This document shows positions 1 to 10,204 of a DNA stretch of 64,000 nucleotides, piece by piece. The stretch comes from Streptococcus sp. oral taxon 056 str. F0418. Lineage in GTDB: Bacteria > Bacillota > Bacilli > Lactobacillales > Streptococcaceae. The stretch spans positions 62,001-126,000 of the forward strand of contig NZ_AFQU01000001.1 of the NCBI RefSeq assembly GCF_000220065.1, in the 5' to 3' direction. A program made the position numbers and the translations under genes. The notes under the pieces were generated by a model. It saw only the letters and a list, made by a program, of their open reading frames with translations, had not been told where the DNA came from and did not search any database. Every line of letters begins with the position of its first letter. Within the stretch, counting starts at the first letter, position 1.

Positions 1-376
1 CAATAAAATTAGGATTTGTTTTTGCTAAAGCTTGTTTAATCTCTTCAGATGTAGGTACTTTGGCATCTTCAAATCCGATTCGCCATGTTTGGACTAATGG
101 GCCCAAGGCGATATTGAGATAACTATTTGGCGCGAGGCTATGTTTTTTTCCCAATTCAATCAATTCAAATAAATCAGGATGGACAATAACTGGCTGGATT
201 CCAGCAGCGTGGTTAACTTTCATCAACTCGGAGTGTTCATCATTAGCACTAAAACGTTTCTCATATAATCTCAGAAGAGAAAAGGCTTGGTCTAAAAGAT
301 AATCAGCTTGTTTATGTAGAATCGAAATAGTGATAGTTGCTCCCATTAAGCGAATGGACCTAGAAGTGAGATCCAC
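1..376 (-). CDS. apbE: FAD:protein FMN transferase (ApbE family), 3' part missing
   Basis: An open frame runs leftwards from a GTG at 376, preceded by AAAGG, and leaves the window without a stop. About 125 residues are visible. They include the ApbE N-terminal pattern: MGATITISI, then YEKRFSANDEHSELMKVN, then LNIALGPLVQTWRIGF. ApbE enzymes move FMN from FAD onto threonine residues of target flavoproteins, usually outside the membrane. I see no lipoprotein signal at this start, as is usual for streptococcal copies next to nox. It is divergent from nox across a 253-bp gap. Family assignment is confident; the target is unknown. Confidence 0.8.
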   Translation of the reverse strand, partial: MDLTSRSIRLMGATITISILHKQADYLLDQAFSLLRLYEKRFSANDEHSELMKVNHAAGIQPVIVHPDLFELIELGKKHSLAPNSYLNIALGPLVQTWRIGFEDAKVPTSEEIKQALAKTNPNFI

Positions 377-562
377 TTTTATCACAACCTTTCATATTTA
401 ATCTTTTATTCTTCTTTATTAGTATAACAAAAAGACAACGTTTTCACAAATGAAATTTTATATATTTTCAGAAAAAATGAACAATTTCGTTTTTATTCTA
501 TTTTCACAGTGGAACAAATTTGAAAAGCTTTTCAAATTTTTTTTAAATTTTGAGCATAATTC

Positions 563-592
563 TTGTAAACGCTAACAGATGAATGTTATAAT
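563..592 (+). promoter_or_regulatory. nox promoter with overlapping CcpA (cre-like) site
   Basis: TTGTAA (563-568) and TATAAT (587-592) are 18 bp apart, and TG-T precedes the -10 (extended -10). The sequence TTGTAAACGCTAACAG at 563-578 matches the cre consensus WTGNAARCGNWWNCAW at 15 of 16 positions and covers the -35 box. A bound CcpA would be expected to block transcription. The site is seen directly; regulation by carbon source is inferred. Confidence 0.65.
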
Positions 593-629
593 ACACAAGT
601 AAATTAAAAATAAAAGGTGGATTTATTCT

Positions 630-2005
630 ATGAGTAAAATCGTTGTAGTTGGTGCAAACCATGCTGGTACTGCTTGTATCAATACTATGTTAGATAACTA
701 TGGTTCAGAAAATGAAATTGTTGTTTTTGACCAAAACTCAAATATCTCTTTCCTTGGCTGTGGTATGGCTCTTTGGATTGGAAAGCAAATTGATGGACCA
801 GAAGGTTTATTCTACTCAGATAAGGAAAAACTAGAAGCAAAAGGTGCTAAAGTTTATATGAATGCTCCTGTTCTTTCTATTGATTATGATAAAAAGAAGT
901 AACCGCTTTAGTAGATGGAAAAGAGCATGTAGAATCATACGAAAAGTTAATTTTTGCGACTGGATCTACTCCAATTATTCCGCCAATCAAAGGCGTTGAG
1001 CTTGTTGAGGGAAATAGAGAATTCAAGGCAACACTTGAAAATCTTCAGTTTGTAAAATTGTATCAAAATGCTGAAGAAGTTATCGAAAAACTACAAGATA
1101 AGAGCAAACACATTGAACGTGTAGCTGTTGTCGGTGGTGGCTATATTGGTGTTGAATTAGCTGAAGCTTTTGAACGTCTTGGAAAAGAAGTTGTATTAGT
1201 AGATATTGTAGATACTGTTTTAAATGGATACTACGATAAAGATTTTACAGAGATGATGGCTAAAAACCTTGAAGAGCACAATATCCGTCTTGCTCTTGAA
1301 CAAACTGTTCAAGCGGTTGAAGGCGATGGCAAGGTTGAACGTTTGGTAACTGATAAAGAAACATTTGACGTTGATATGGTTGTACTTGCAGTTGGCTTCC
1401 GTCCAAACACATCTTTAGGAGCTGGCAAGATTGAATTATTCCGCAACGGTGCTTTCTTAGTAGATAAGAAGCAAGAAACTTCAATTCCTGGAGTCTTTGC
1501 GGTTGGTGATTGTGCAACTATCTATGATAATGCTCGTCAAGACACAAGCTACATCGCACTCGCTTCAAATGCTGTTCGTTCTGGTATTGTAGGTGCACAT
1601 AATGCTTGTGGGCATGAATTAGAAGGAATCGGTGTACAAGGTTCTAATGGTATTTCAATCTATGGCCTTCATATGGTATCAACTGGTTTAACCCTCGAAA
1701 AAGCAAAGCAAGCTGGTTATAATGCTGTAGAAACAGGATTTAATGACCTTCAAAAACCAGAATTTATCAAACATGATAATCAAGAAGTTGCTATAAAAAT
1801 TGTTTTTGATAAAGATACACGTGTGATTCTTGGTGCCCAAATGGTATCTCGCGATATTTCTATTTCTATGGGAATCCATATGTTCTCTTTAGCTATTCAA
1901 GAGCATGTAACGATCGATAAATTGGCATTGACAGATCTATTCTTCTTGCCACACTTTAACAAGCCATATAACTACATTACAATGGCAGCTCTATCAGCTG
2001 AATAA
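630..2005 (+). pseudogene. nox: NADH oxidase (water-forming), single-base frameshift
   Basis: This is a flavoprotein that reduces O2 to water with NADH, regenerating NAD+ and removing oxygen. The redox cysteine is C44 in [10 protein letters not shown]. The NADH-binding motif is [17 protein letters not shown] and the C-terminal FAD motif is [11 protein letters not shown]. Frame 1 stops at 900-902, directly after an A5 run at 891-895. One more A would give [14 protein letters not shown] and continue in frame to 2005, giving about 458 residues, the normal Nox length. Bases 903-1057 are coding in the second frame. The start at 630 follows AAAAGGTGG. The break may be a sequencing indel. An IS remnant begins 25 bp after the stop. 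Confidence 0.85.
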
Positions 2006-2029
2006 AATACAATATCAAAAGCTTATACT

Positions 2030-3452
2030 GCACGCCAAAAAGTTAGACAAATAATTTAAGTAAAGGATTTAGTTCTGTATTGCACAGGACTAAGTCCTTT
2101 TAGTTTGACCATAATTCGTTTATTGTTGTAATAGTCAATATAGTCTACAATAGTTTGTTTCAATTAATCAAGCGATTTAAACTTCTTCTCATAGCATAAA
2201 ACATTTCGGATTTCAAAATACCAAAGAAGGACTCCATCATGCCATTATCTGGACTATTCCCCTTGCGTGACATGGATGGTTGAATTTATTTATCCTCTAA
2301 AAAATGATGATAAAAACCGTGTTGGTATTGCCATCCTTGATCGTTATGGAGAATTGCATTCTCGCAGTGTTTCTCTGTGAAGGCTTGTTTCAACATCATT
2401 TTTACTTGTGATAAGTTCGGTGATGTAGAAAGATTATAGGCGATAATTTCGCTATTATAGCCATCTAAAATTGGCAATAAATAGAGTTTTTGACTGCTTG
2501 CTGGGATGGCAAATTCTGTCACATCGGTGTAGCACTTTTCCATTTGCTTTGATGCTTCGAACTGGCGTTAAATGATGTTATTAGCTTTCTTGCCAATCTA
2601 TCCTTGGTACAAAGAATACTTCCGTTTACGACGAATTCTAGCCGTTAAACCAAGGACTTTCATTAGACATTGAACCCTTTTATGATTGACCAAATAACCA
2701 CGATTCCTTAATTCTAAAGGGATTTGACGATAGCCGTAATTCCCTTTATGCTCAGTAAAAATAGCTTGAATTTCAGATTTAATGTCATGATTTTTATCGC
2801 TTTTCTCTAGCTACTTCGGGTGGTAATAATAGGTTGAACGAGCTAGCTTAATAATCTTTAGAAGAATATCTAAAGCAAACTCTGTTACCAATCCTCAGAC
2901 AATTTCCGTTTTTCTTCTTGCTCCTTTTCGTCCCTCAATCGGAGTTCTCTCAACTTTTTAGGATAGCATTCTCCGCTCTCAAGTACTCATTTTCTGCTTA
3001 AAGACGCTCTAGTTCTGCCATTTCTTCCCAAGTTTTCTTCCGTTTACGTCCCATTTTAGCTGGTCTCCCTCTTGTTTTCTCAACAGTAGTATAGCCGTTT
3101 TTCTTGTATAGTGCTAGCCAATTAGGAAGAATCTCACAATTTGGGAGAGCATATTCGAGAGAAACTCTATCTTAAGAACGACCTTCAATCGAGGCCTTAT
3201 TAATGATTTCTTGTTTTAATTCTGGAGAGTAATAATGGTTTATCTCTTTTTTGACACTTTCTATTCCGTAGCGATCAATCAATCGGATTAAGTACTTAAG
3301 ATTTGAAAGGTTAATCCCATATTTATCAGAAAGACGCTTGAAGCTGATTCCTTGTTTTCTTAGTCCATAGATTCGAACTTTATCCTCATAAGTTAATTTC
3401 ATAATAAAACACCCCAAAAGTTAGATTTTTTCTGTCTAACTTTTGGGGCAGT
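2030..3452 (-). mobile_element. Degenerate IS3-family (IS861-like) insertion sequence
   Basis: The ends are imperfect inverted repeats that share the core CCAAAA(A)GTTAGAC, at 2036-2050 and at 3436-3448 in reverse. OrfA reads leftwards from 3402 (MKLTYEDKVRIYGLRKQG, an IS3 helix-turn-helix) and stops early at 3172. Matching sequence, [20 protein letters not shown], continues beyond the stop. OrfB pieces carry DDE integrase landmarks: DVTEF, HNDQGWQYQH and NGMMESFFGILKSEMF. They are scattered across frames with several stops, so no transposase can be made. It lies between nox and the polysaccharide locus. Confidence 0.8.
3412..3448. repeat. 14-bp perfect hairpin at the IS3-like right end
   Basis: CCCCAAAAGTTAGA (3412-3425) pairs with TCTAACTTTTGGGG (3435-3448) around a 9-base loop. 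It lies just upstream of OrfA and includes the terminal inverted repeat. Such a hairpin could stop outside transcription from entering the transposase. Confidence 0.6.
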
Positions 3453-3549
3453 ACAATCGCTTATGAAAATTTTGTATTCGTTTTGAAACTAGATTTTTAG
3501 ATAGTTGTCTGATATAATGTAAAATATAGAAAGGTGGTAGACAATCTAA

Positions 3550-4476
3550 ATGATTATCTCGGTAATTGTTCCATGTTTCAATGAAGAAGAGTCTATCCCT
3601 TTGTTCTTTGAGGCAATGGAAGCAGTGAGGGATCAAATCTGTGACCGATTTGAATATATTTTTATAAATGATGGATCTACAGATCATACTTTGCCCATAT
3701 TACGTAAATTTAGTAATAACTATACGAATGTACATTATATATCTTTTTCTCGTAATTTTGGAAAAGAAGCAGCTTTATATGCTGGCCTACAATGGGCAAG
3801 TGGGGATTTTGTGACTGTTATGGATGCTGACTTACAAGATCCACCAAAGCTACTAATTGAGATGAAAGCCATGCTGGACATGAATCCTGAATTGGACTGT
3901 ATAGGTACCCGACGTACGACTCGTGAGGGCGAACCACCTATTCGGAGTTTTTTTGCTAATTTATTTTATAAACTGATTAATAAAATTAGTCAGGTGGAAA
4001 TGGTAGATGGCGCACGTGATTTTCGCCTTATGCGTCGTCAAATGGTAGAAGCTGTTTTGGAAATATCAGAGTATAATCGTTTTTCCAAGGGTATTTTTGC
4101 TTGGGTAGGTTTTAACACGGAATATTTGGAATACAAAAATGTCGAGCGGGTGGCTGGCAAAACATCTTGGAATTTTTGGACTCTCTTCAACTATTCTTTA
4201 GAAGGGATTGTTAATTTCTCTGATGCACCACTCAATATTGCTTTTTTAGGTGGTATTCTGTCTTGGTGTTTAGCTTTTATCCTGATGGCTGTAATTATAG
4301 CTCGAACCTTGGTATTTGGTGATCCAACCTCTGGTTGGCCGTCACTCATGACTATCATTCTTCTTATTGGTGGTTTCCAACTGTTGACTATCGGCATCCT
4401 TGGTAAGTATATAGGTAAGATTTTTATGGAAACTAAGCATCGGCCTATTTATATTATAAAAGAGAAGAGTAAATAG
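3550..4476 (+). CDS. GtrB/DPM1-like membrane glycosyltransferase (GT2)
   Basis: A 308-residue protein. The N-terminal GT-A domain starts ISVIVPCFNEEESIPLF and has a nucleotide-sugar/metal motif VMDADLQDPP near residue 97. Two transmembrane segments lie at the C-terminus (about residues 230-255 and 265-290). This is the layout of GtrB/CsbB-type enzymes, which load a sugar from a nucleotide donor onto undecaprenyl phosphate for later transfer outside the membrane. A TGn-extended -10 (TATAAT, 3513-3518) and AAAGGTGG precede the start. A DUF2142 gene follows 3 bp after the stop, so the two are probably co-transcribed. The sugar is unknown. Confidence 0.8.
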   Translation: MIISVIVPCFNEEESIPLFFEAMEAVRDQICDRFEYIFINDGSTDHTLPILRKFSNNYTNVHYISFSRNFGKEAALYAGLQWASGDFVTVMDADLQDPPKLLIEMKAMLDMNPELDCIGTRRTTREGEPPIRSFFANLFYKLINKISQVEMVDGARDFRLMRRQMVEAVLEISEYNRFSKGIFAWVGFNTEYLEYKNVERVAGKTSWNFWTLFNYSLEGIVNFSDAPLNIAFLGGILSWCLAFILMAVIIARTLVFGDPTSGWPSLMTIILLIGGFQLLTIGILGKYIGKIFMETKHRPIYIIKEKSK

Positions 4477-4479
4477 ATA

Positions 4480-5780
4480 ATGAAAAAAACAACTTGGTTT
4501 TTACTTTTGGACTATTTTCATTTTTGGTATAATGTCTTTATTCTGTGTATATCCTCTAGCCAACGGTGATGAAGGATACCATTTATCAAAAAGTTACTTG
4601 ATGTTTTCTTCAAGCAAACCAGTAACAATGTCGGAATCTCATCTTCGAGAAATAGAACTTACGGCTATTACTAGACTTAAGGATATATCGGTTCTTCAGT
4701 TTTACAAGGAGAAATTGGTGGATGTTGAAAAGGATGGAATTAGATTTCGTTTATTAACTGATCAAAATTTTACTCTATGGGATTGATTTGGGACATATAG
4801 TACCTGCTTTAGGTGCTTTATTGGGTCGTTTTATTTATCCAAGCTATGGAATTATGTTGATTTTTGCAAGGTTATTCAATTTACTTTTTTTTATATGTGG
4901 AATGACTTGGATTTTGAAACGTAGTAAAAATAATTTTTATACTTATTTTATGATTTTTGCTGTTCCTTTTATGCAAAAAATCGCCAGTCCGTCCTATGAT
5001 GTTTTTGCATTTTTAACAATTGCAGCATTCGGGACTAATTTTTTATACTTAAGCCAATTTAGGAGGTTTTCTGAACTAAGCAAAAAAGACTATAGTTATA
5101 GTATTTTTACAATTTTATTACTATTTTTGACTAAACGGAACTATATTTTTGCTATGCCTGCATTACTGGGTTTACCTATGATTTATGGTTGTTTGCTAAA
5201 TTTTTTCAGAAGAAGAAGTGTACAAAGTAAGCGAATCATGTTAATCAGTTCCTTTTTAGTAATATTTTTTTGTTTATTTATTGTTCATAGATTCTTTAAC
5301 CTAAAGATTTTGTTACATGTTTTCTTTGATAATTACTTTAATGTAGCTACTATGGGTGGAAGAGGATTAACTTCATTTTCAGTCGTTCAAGATAATTTGC
5401 CAGATCTAGTAAATATTTTCTGGATTGTTTGTTTATGCCTATTGATGTTGGCAGAGGATAGTACTACTTATGAATTAGGAACTGTTTTAGGAGGGGTTAT
5501 TGCCTATTTTCTTAATTGGTTCGGAATTTTTCTAGGTTTTTACATTGGTTATCCAGAGCATCTTCCTTTTGATGATTTAACAGGCCGTTATCTTCATGCA
5601 TTTCTTGTTTTACTTGTTCCTTTCATGGCTTGGTTAGGGCAAAAGATAAAGGTTAAAATTTCTGAAAAATCTTTTTCCCAAATTGCTTTATCTGCTACAA
5701 TAAGTGTGCTTATTCTTTACCTGTTGATAACTGTTTACAGAGGGTTTGTTTTGGGAGTGACTCCTGCTTGGAAAAATTAA
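4480..5780 (+). pseudogene. DUF2142-type polytopic membrane protein, frameshifted
   Basis: Reading begins MKKTTWFLLL at 4480. It resumes in another frame as MSLFCVYPLANGDEGYHLSK at 4532, stops at 4784-4786, and continues in a third frame as GHIVPALGALLGRF to 5780. Adding single bases to short G and T runs at about 4509, 4521-4525 and 4784-4789 would give one continuous protein of about 430 residues. DUF2142 proteins are multi-spanning and occur in streptococcal wall-polysaccharide loci; their biochemical role is not settled. Two more copies lie downstream (13980 and 24127). Confidence 0.7.
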
Positions 5781-5847
5781 AAATATAAATTATAAAAATT
5801 CTGTTTAATATGATATAATAGTTTATGAAGGAGAAAAGGAGAACGTG

Positions 5848-6702
5848 ATGATTTTGATTACTGGTTCAAATGGCCAACTTGGGACAGAACTGCGCCACCT
5901 TTTAGATGAACGAAACGAAGACTATGTAGCGGTTGATGTAGCTGAAATGGATATCACCAATGCTGAGATGGTAAATAAAGTCTTTGCTGAAGCTAAGCCT
6001 ACCCTAGTTTATCACTGTGCGGCTTATACAGCAGTTGATGCAGCAGAGGATGAAGGGAAAGAACTAAACTATGCCATCAACGTAACTGGTACAGAAAATG
6101 TAGCCAAAGCGGCTGAAGCACACGGGGCGACATTAGTTTATATTTCTACTGATTATGTCTTTAATGGTCAAAAACCTGTCGGTGAAGAATGGGAAGTAGA
6201 TGATCGTCCAGATCCTCAAACAGAATACGGTCGTACAAAACGTATGGGAGAGGAATTAGTCGAAAAATATTCTAGTCAATATTATATTATTCGTACGGCT
6301 TGGGTATTTGGTAACTATGGCAAAAATTTTGTCTTTACCATGCAAAATCTAGCTAAGAACCATCCTACTCTGACTGTTGTTAATGACCAACACGGTCGTC
6401 CAACTTGGACTCGTACTTTGGCTGAATTTATGACTTATCTGGCTGAAAATCAAAAGGAATTTGGTTATTACCATCTGTCTAATGATGCATCAGAGGACAC
6501 AACTTGGTATGACTTTGCAGTGGAAATTCTCAAAGATACGGATGTGGAAGTCCAGCCAGTGGATTCTAGCAAGTTCCCAGCTAAGGCTAAACGGCCTTTC
6601 AACTCAACTATGAGTCTGGCCAAGGCTAAGGCTACAGGCTTTGTCATTCCAACTTGGCAGGATGCTTTGAAAGAGTTTTACAAGCAGGATAAAAAATGCT
6701 GA
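5848..6702 (+). CDS. rmlD: dTDP-4-dehydrorhamnose reductase
   Basis: A 284-residue cytoplasmic SDR enzyme that makes the last step to dTDP-L-rhamnose, the precursor of the rhamnan backbone. Visible are the NAD(P)-binding ITGSNGQLGTEL at the N-terminus, STDYVFNG, and the YxxxK pair in YGRTKRMGEEL. I chose ATG 5848 over an adjacent GTG because AAAGGAG ends about 7 bases before it. A TGA-extended TATAAT lies at 5814-5819. It leads the rhamnan genes, as rmlD does in other streptococci. A terminator follows at 6708, so the next gene needs its own promoter. Confidence 0.95.
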   Translation: MILITGSNGQLGTELRHLLDERNEDYVAVDVAEMDITNAEMVNKVFAEAKPTLVYHCAAYTAVDAAEDEGKELNYAINVTGTENVAKAAEAHGATLVYISTDYVFNGQKPVGEEWEVDDRPDPQTEYGRTKRMGEELVEKYSSQYYIIRTAWVFGNYGKNFVFTMQNLAKNHPTLTVVNDQHGRPTWTRTLAEFMTYLAENQKEFGYYHLSNDASEDTTWYDFAVEILKDTDVEVQPVDSSKFPAKAKRPFNSTMSLAKAKATGFVIPTWQDALKEFYKQDKKC

Positions 6703-6707
6703 TATCT

Positions 6708-6737
6708 ATCAAAAAGGACCTTTAAGTCCTTTTTTGA
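6708..6737 (+). terminator. Rho-independent terminator after rmlD
   Basis: ATCAAAAAGGAC pairs with GTCCTTTTTTGAT around a short loop, with the U-rich run built into the right arm. Confidence 0.8.
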
Positions 6738-6757
6738 TGGCTACTTAACAGTGGCTT

Positions 6758-6786
6758 TTCACATTTCATGGAAAGTATAGTATAAT
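6758..6786 (+). promoter_or_regulatory. Promoter for the flippase and glycosyltransferase run
   Basis: TTCACA (6758-6763) and TATAAT (6781-6786) are 17 bp apart. They lie 30 bp before the 6817 start and after the rmlD terminator. Confidence 0.7.
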
Positions 6787-6816
6787 AAGAACTAGAACAT
6801 AATTGGAGAAGATAGA

Positions 6817-8094
6817 ATGTCCCAGAAATCAAAAATTTCACTACCGTCAGTTAAGAGTAATTATATATGGAACATGCTGGGGACAGCCTCATCCTCATTG
6901 ATATCAGTTGTCTTGCTTCTACTAGCTTCTAGATTTCTAGATTCAAGAGATTCTGATATTTTTAGTATTGCTTATGCTCTTGGTCAGCAGTTCTTTGTTC
7001 TAGGTTATTTTCAAGTTAGAAATCTGCAATCTACGGATATAAAAGAAAGATACCAATTTGCTTCTTATCATAACACGAGACTTTTTACGGTCTTTTTGAT
7101 GATTTTTACATCGTTTATCTATACTCTATGGCAAGGGTATGATGTTTACAAATCTAGTATTATTTTATTGCTTGTTCTTTATCGGGCTATAGATGCGTAT
7201 TCAGATGTTTTTCAAGGATTATTTCAGCAAAAAAATAGATCAGACTTAGCCGGAAAGGTGCAATTCTATAGGAGCTGGATTTGCATGTTAATATTTGCAA
7301 TAGTCCTGTTGCTTACAAAATCATTGATGGCAGCTAGTCTTGTTATTTGCTGTGCGAATTTCATTCTGACCTTCCCCTTAGATTTCAGAAACTGTAGATT
7401 ACATTTTTCTCAGGAAATGTTTTCTCCTAAACTCTATGACGACAGAAAAAATGTGTATTCTATTTTGAAAAATAGTTTTCCCTTGTTTTTAAATGGATTT
7501 TTGATAACGTATATCTATAACGAGCCAAAAATTGATATTGATTACCTTTTGACAAGTGGCTATTTTTCATCTGGGGTTCAAAGAGACTTTAATGTTCTAT
7601 TCATGCCTGTCTTTGTCTTATCCCTTTTATTCTTCGTCTTGAGACCGTTGACTACACAGCTTTCTATTTATTGGACTGAGAAGAAATTTACACTATTTTT
7701 CAAACAGGTCAGTACCCTAAATCTAGTAATGACTGTTTTAGGACTTGTTATTGTTATTTTGGGCTATCTGATTGGTACAGAAGTACTTAGTGCTGTCTAT
7801 GGTATCCAATTACAGGAGTATAAGCTTCCTTTTACTATATTACTTATAGGCGGTATTTTGAATGTTTTTGCTCTAGTAGTTGATATCATTATGACTATCT
7901 TTAGAAAACAGCATTATCTGATGATAGCCTATTTATTGACATTTGCTGTTTCAAAATTTATTACGTTACCATTTATCCGCAATCAAAAATTGCTAGGAGC
8001 TGCTAATTCCTTTTTAATCTCTATGTGCGTTTTTTATGCAACAAGTCTGATTATTTATGGCGTTGCTAAAAATCAGGAAAAAAGAAAGAAGTAG
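6817..8094 (+). CDS. Polysaccharide flippase-like membrane protein (MOP superfamily)
   Basis: A 425-residue protein with about 12 hydrophobic segments. It opens with the amphipathic stretch SNYIWNMLGTASSSLISVVLL that is typical of Wzx/RfbX-type exporters. GGAGAAG precedes the ATG. Within a rhamnan cluster that also has an ABC exporter (rgpC/rgpD), a second lipid-linked sugar exporter suggests a side-chain sugar is flipped separately, as proposed for other streptococcal wall polysaccharides. Substrate is unknown. The class call rests on topology and context. Confidence 0.7.
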   Translation: MSQKSKISLPSVKSNYIWNMLGTASSSLISVVLLLLASRFLDSRDSDIFSIAYALGQQFFVLGYFQVRNLQSTDIKERYQFASYHNTRLFTVFLMIFTSFIYTLWQGYDVYKSSIILLLVLYRAIDAYSDVFQGLFQQKNRSDLAGKVQFYRSWICMLIFAIVLLLTKSLMAASLVICCANFILTFPLDFRNCRLHFSQEMFSPKLYDDRKNVYSILKNSFPLFLNGFLITYIYNEPKIDIDYLLTSGYFSSGVQRDFNVLFMPVFVLSLLFFVLRPLTTQLSIYWTEKKFTLFFKQVSTLNLVMTVLGLVIVILGYLIGTEVLSAVYGIQLQEYKLPFTILLIGGILNVFALVVDIIMTIFRKQHYLMIAYLLTFAVSKFITLPFIRNQKLLGAANSFLISMCVFYATSLIIYGVAKNQEKRKK

Positions 8095-8100
8095 GATTCT

Positions 8101-9129
8101 ATGAATATCTTATTTACATTAAATGATTCGTTTGTACCTCAAGTTGCAACCTGTATGTGTTCTATATTTGAGAATAATAAATCTGCTAAGAATATTACAG
8201 TATATTTAATTGGCGAGAGGATAAGCCAAGAGAATCAAAATAAATTAAAAGGATTCGCTAAAAGTTACGATAGAAAAGTTTGTATTATTTCTATAAATAA
8301 TATCGAAGACTATATTGACTTTGATTTTGATACAAACGGTTGGTCTTCAATTATTTTGGCACGTCTTTTTTTAGATAAGCTTCTTCCACAAGAAGTTGAT
8401 AGGATCTTATATCTCGATGGAGATACACTAGTTCTAGAAGATTTAGGTTCATTGTTTTATATCGACTTAGGAGATAAGGTAATAGGTATGTGTCCCGAAC
8501 CAACTGTGGATAAGTCAAGAAAGGAATTTCTAGCTTTGAAAGAGTACCCCTATCATAATTCGGGTGTCCTATTGATCGATCTAAAAAAATGGCGTAGTGA
8601 AGAGATTGGTAAACAGGTCATAGAATTTTATCAGTTTCATGAAGGAAAGCTATTCGCACCAGACCAAGATGCCTTAAATGGAGCTTTGAAAGAGCAAATT
8701 TTCACCTTGCCAATTTCCTTTAATTATTTTAATATTTATGATGTCTATCCTTATAAAACGTTGAGTGAATTAAGCCAGCCAACTAAGTTTATATCACAGG
8801 AAGATTTTAATCATTTTCGGAAAGCACCTACAATTATTCACTATCTTGGTGAAGAGAGACCTTGGCGGAAGGGGAATACACATAGGTTTAAAAAGGAGTA
8901 CCTCTATTATCTCCACAAAACTCCATGGAAGGATACACCAATGGAAGAAGGTTGGCAGCTGTATTTTGTTTGTTTTAGAATCTTTAATATTGTTATGAAG
9001 CCTTTTCCAATGCTAAGATATAAGATTATCAATTCCCTAATACCGAGCTTTATGAAATATAGAAAAAAACAGTTACAGAAAAACAAAAATAATGTGATGA
9101 CATGTTATAGAAAGAATAGATTAAATTAA
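8101..9129 (+). CDS. Glycosyltransferase family 8 protein
   Basis: A 342-residue protein. It starts NILFTLNDSFVPQVATCMCSI, the GT8 opening, and has the metal-binding DxD in ILYLDGDTLVLEDL (about residues 100-113). An NSGVLLIDLKKW motif and the late HYLGEERPWRKG also fit GT8 retaining glucosyl- or galactosyltransferases. It is cytoplasmic or membrane-associated. It starts 6 bp after the flippase gene and its stop overlaps the next ATG by one base, so translation is probably coupled. It is markedly AT-richer than the following genes, suggesting a separate origin. Confidence 0.85.
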   Translation: MNILFTLNDSFVPQVATCMCSIFENNKSAKNITVYLIGERISQENQNKLKGFAKSYDRKVCIISINNIEDYIDFDFDTNGWSSIILARLFLDKLLPQEVDRILYLDGDTLVLEDLGSLFYIDLGDKVIGMCPEPTVDKSRKEFLALKEYPYHNSGVLLIDLKKWRSEEIGKQVIEFYQFHEGKLFAPDQDALNGALKEQIFTLPISFNYFNIYDVYPYKTLSELSQPTKFISQEDFNHFRKAPTIIHYLGEERPWRKGNTHRFKKEYLYYLHKTPWKDTPMEEGWQLYFVCFRIFNIVMKPFPMLRYKIINSLIPSFMKYRKKQLQKNKNNVMTCYRKNRLN

Positions 9130-9845
9130 TGAAAGTTTTAATGATAATTCCTGCTTATAATGAGGAAGAAAGTATTTTAAATACGGTTATGAGCATTGTA
9201 GAATATCGGAAGAAAGTTGATTTTGACTTAGACTACGTAGTTATCAATGATGGGTCAGTTGACAGAACTAAGGAGATTTTGGACAGCCATCATCTGAATG
9301 CGATCCATTTGGTGATGAATCTGGGGATTGGTGGAGCTGTTCAGACGGGCTATAAGTATGCTCTTGAGAAGAATTATGATGTGGCCGTACAGTTTGATGG
9401 AGATGGCCAGCATGATATTGAGTCGCTGGATGCTTTGCTGGAGCCTATTCGTCGTCAGCAGGCTGATTTGGTTGTTGGTTCTCGTTTTATCGGTGACAAG
9501 TCTTCGGAATTTCAGACGACTTTTATGCGGCGTTTTGGCATTACCATTATTTCAGCTTTTATTAAATTAACAACAGGCAAAAGGATTCTGGATACCACAT
9601 CAGGCTATCGTTTGGCTAATCGAGACATTATTCGACAATTCGCTGCGCGCTATCCTATAAAATATCCTGAGCCAGAATCAATCGTCCATATCTTGAAGCG
9701 GAAATATAAAGTGGTGGAAGCACCAGCCAATATGTTTGAACGTGCAGGAGGAGTCTCTTCGATTACTCCTATTAAGTCCATTCGCTATATGATTGAAGTT
9801 TGCTCTTCGATCTTGATTGCTACTTTTATGAAAGAGAGTGAATAA
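9129..9845 (+). CDS. GT2 glycosyltransferase (DPM1-like, no membrane tail)
   Basis: A 238-residue GT-A protein. It opens KVLMIIPAYNEEESI and has VQFDGDGQHD as its DxD region, with a DTTSGYRLANRDII segment typical of polyprenyl-phosphate sugar transferases. It lacks C-terminal transmembrane segments. The next gene (DUF2304) is a small membrane protein that overlaps it by one base. This soluble GT plus membrane partner pairing recurs in streptococcal rhamnan clusters. It probably loads a sugar onto a lipid carrier; donor unknown. Confidence 0.82.
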   Translation: MKVLMIIPAYNEEESILNTVMSIVEYRKKVDFDLDYVVINDGSVDRTKEILDSHHLNAIHLVMNLGIGGAVQTGYKYALEKNYDVAVQFDGDGQHDIESLDALLEPIRRQQADLVVGSRFIGDKSSEFQTTFMRRFGITIISAFIKLTTGKRILDTTSGYRLANRDIIRQFAARYPIKYPEPESIVHILKRKYKVVEAPANMFERAGGVSSITPIKSIRYMIEVCSSILIATFMKESE

Positions 9846-10204
9846 TGTCCATTTTGTCTATTGTTATGCTAGTGGCTTCAGTTTTATTCCTGTATTTTGT
9901 CTTTCGGAATATCAATCAAAACAATATTTTATTTGAGCAAGCCTTTATGTGGATTATTATTGGCTTTGTACTCATTGTTATTTCTGTTTTTGATTGGATT
10001 CCCGTTTCGATTGCCAAATTGCTGGGCTTTGAGCTGACATCAAACTTTTTAATGTCTTTAGCTATTTTCTTCTTGCTTATTATCGCGTTTTTGCATACCA
10101 TTGTTATCTCTAAGCAAAAGGAACAAACCAAACTGCTGGTGCAAGAATTGTCCATGATGAAGAAAAAAATTTCCAAGTTAGAGAGTGAAAAAGATGAAAA
10201 ATAA
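9845..10204 (+). CDS. DUF2304 small membrane protein
   Basis: A 119-residue protein with three hydrophobic segments (about residues 1-18, 32-52 and 66-88) and a charged, helical C-terminal tail (KQKEQTKLLVQELSMMKKK). It matches the DUF2304 pattern. It sits between two GT2 genes and overlaps both, so it is presumably a membrane partner of the preceding transferase. No catalytic motif is visible. Confidence 0.75.
   Translation: MSILSIVMLVASVLFLYFVFRNINQNNILFEQAFMWIIIGFVLIVISVFDWIPVSIAKLLGFELTSNFLMSLAIFFLLIIAFLHTIVISKQKEQTKLLVQELSMMKKKISKLESEKDEK

Noticed and set aside
630..2005. Two separate nox-like genes
   Set aside because: Coding homology runs without a gap through 903-1057 in the second frame; it is one gene with a one-base break.
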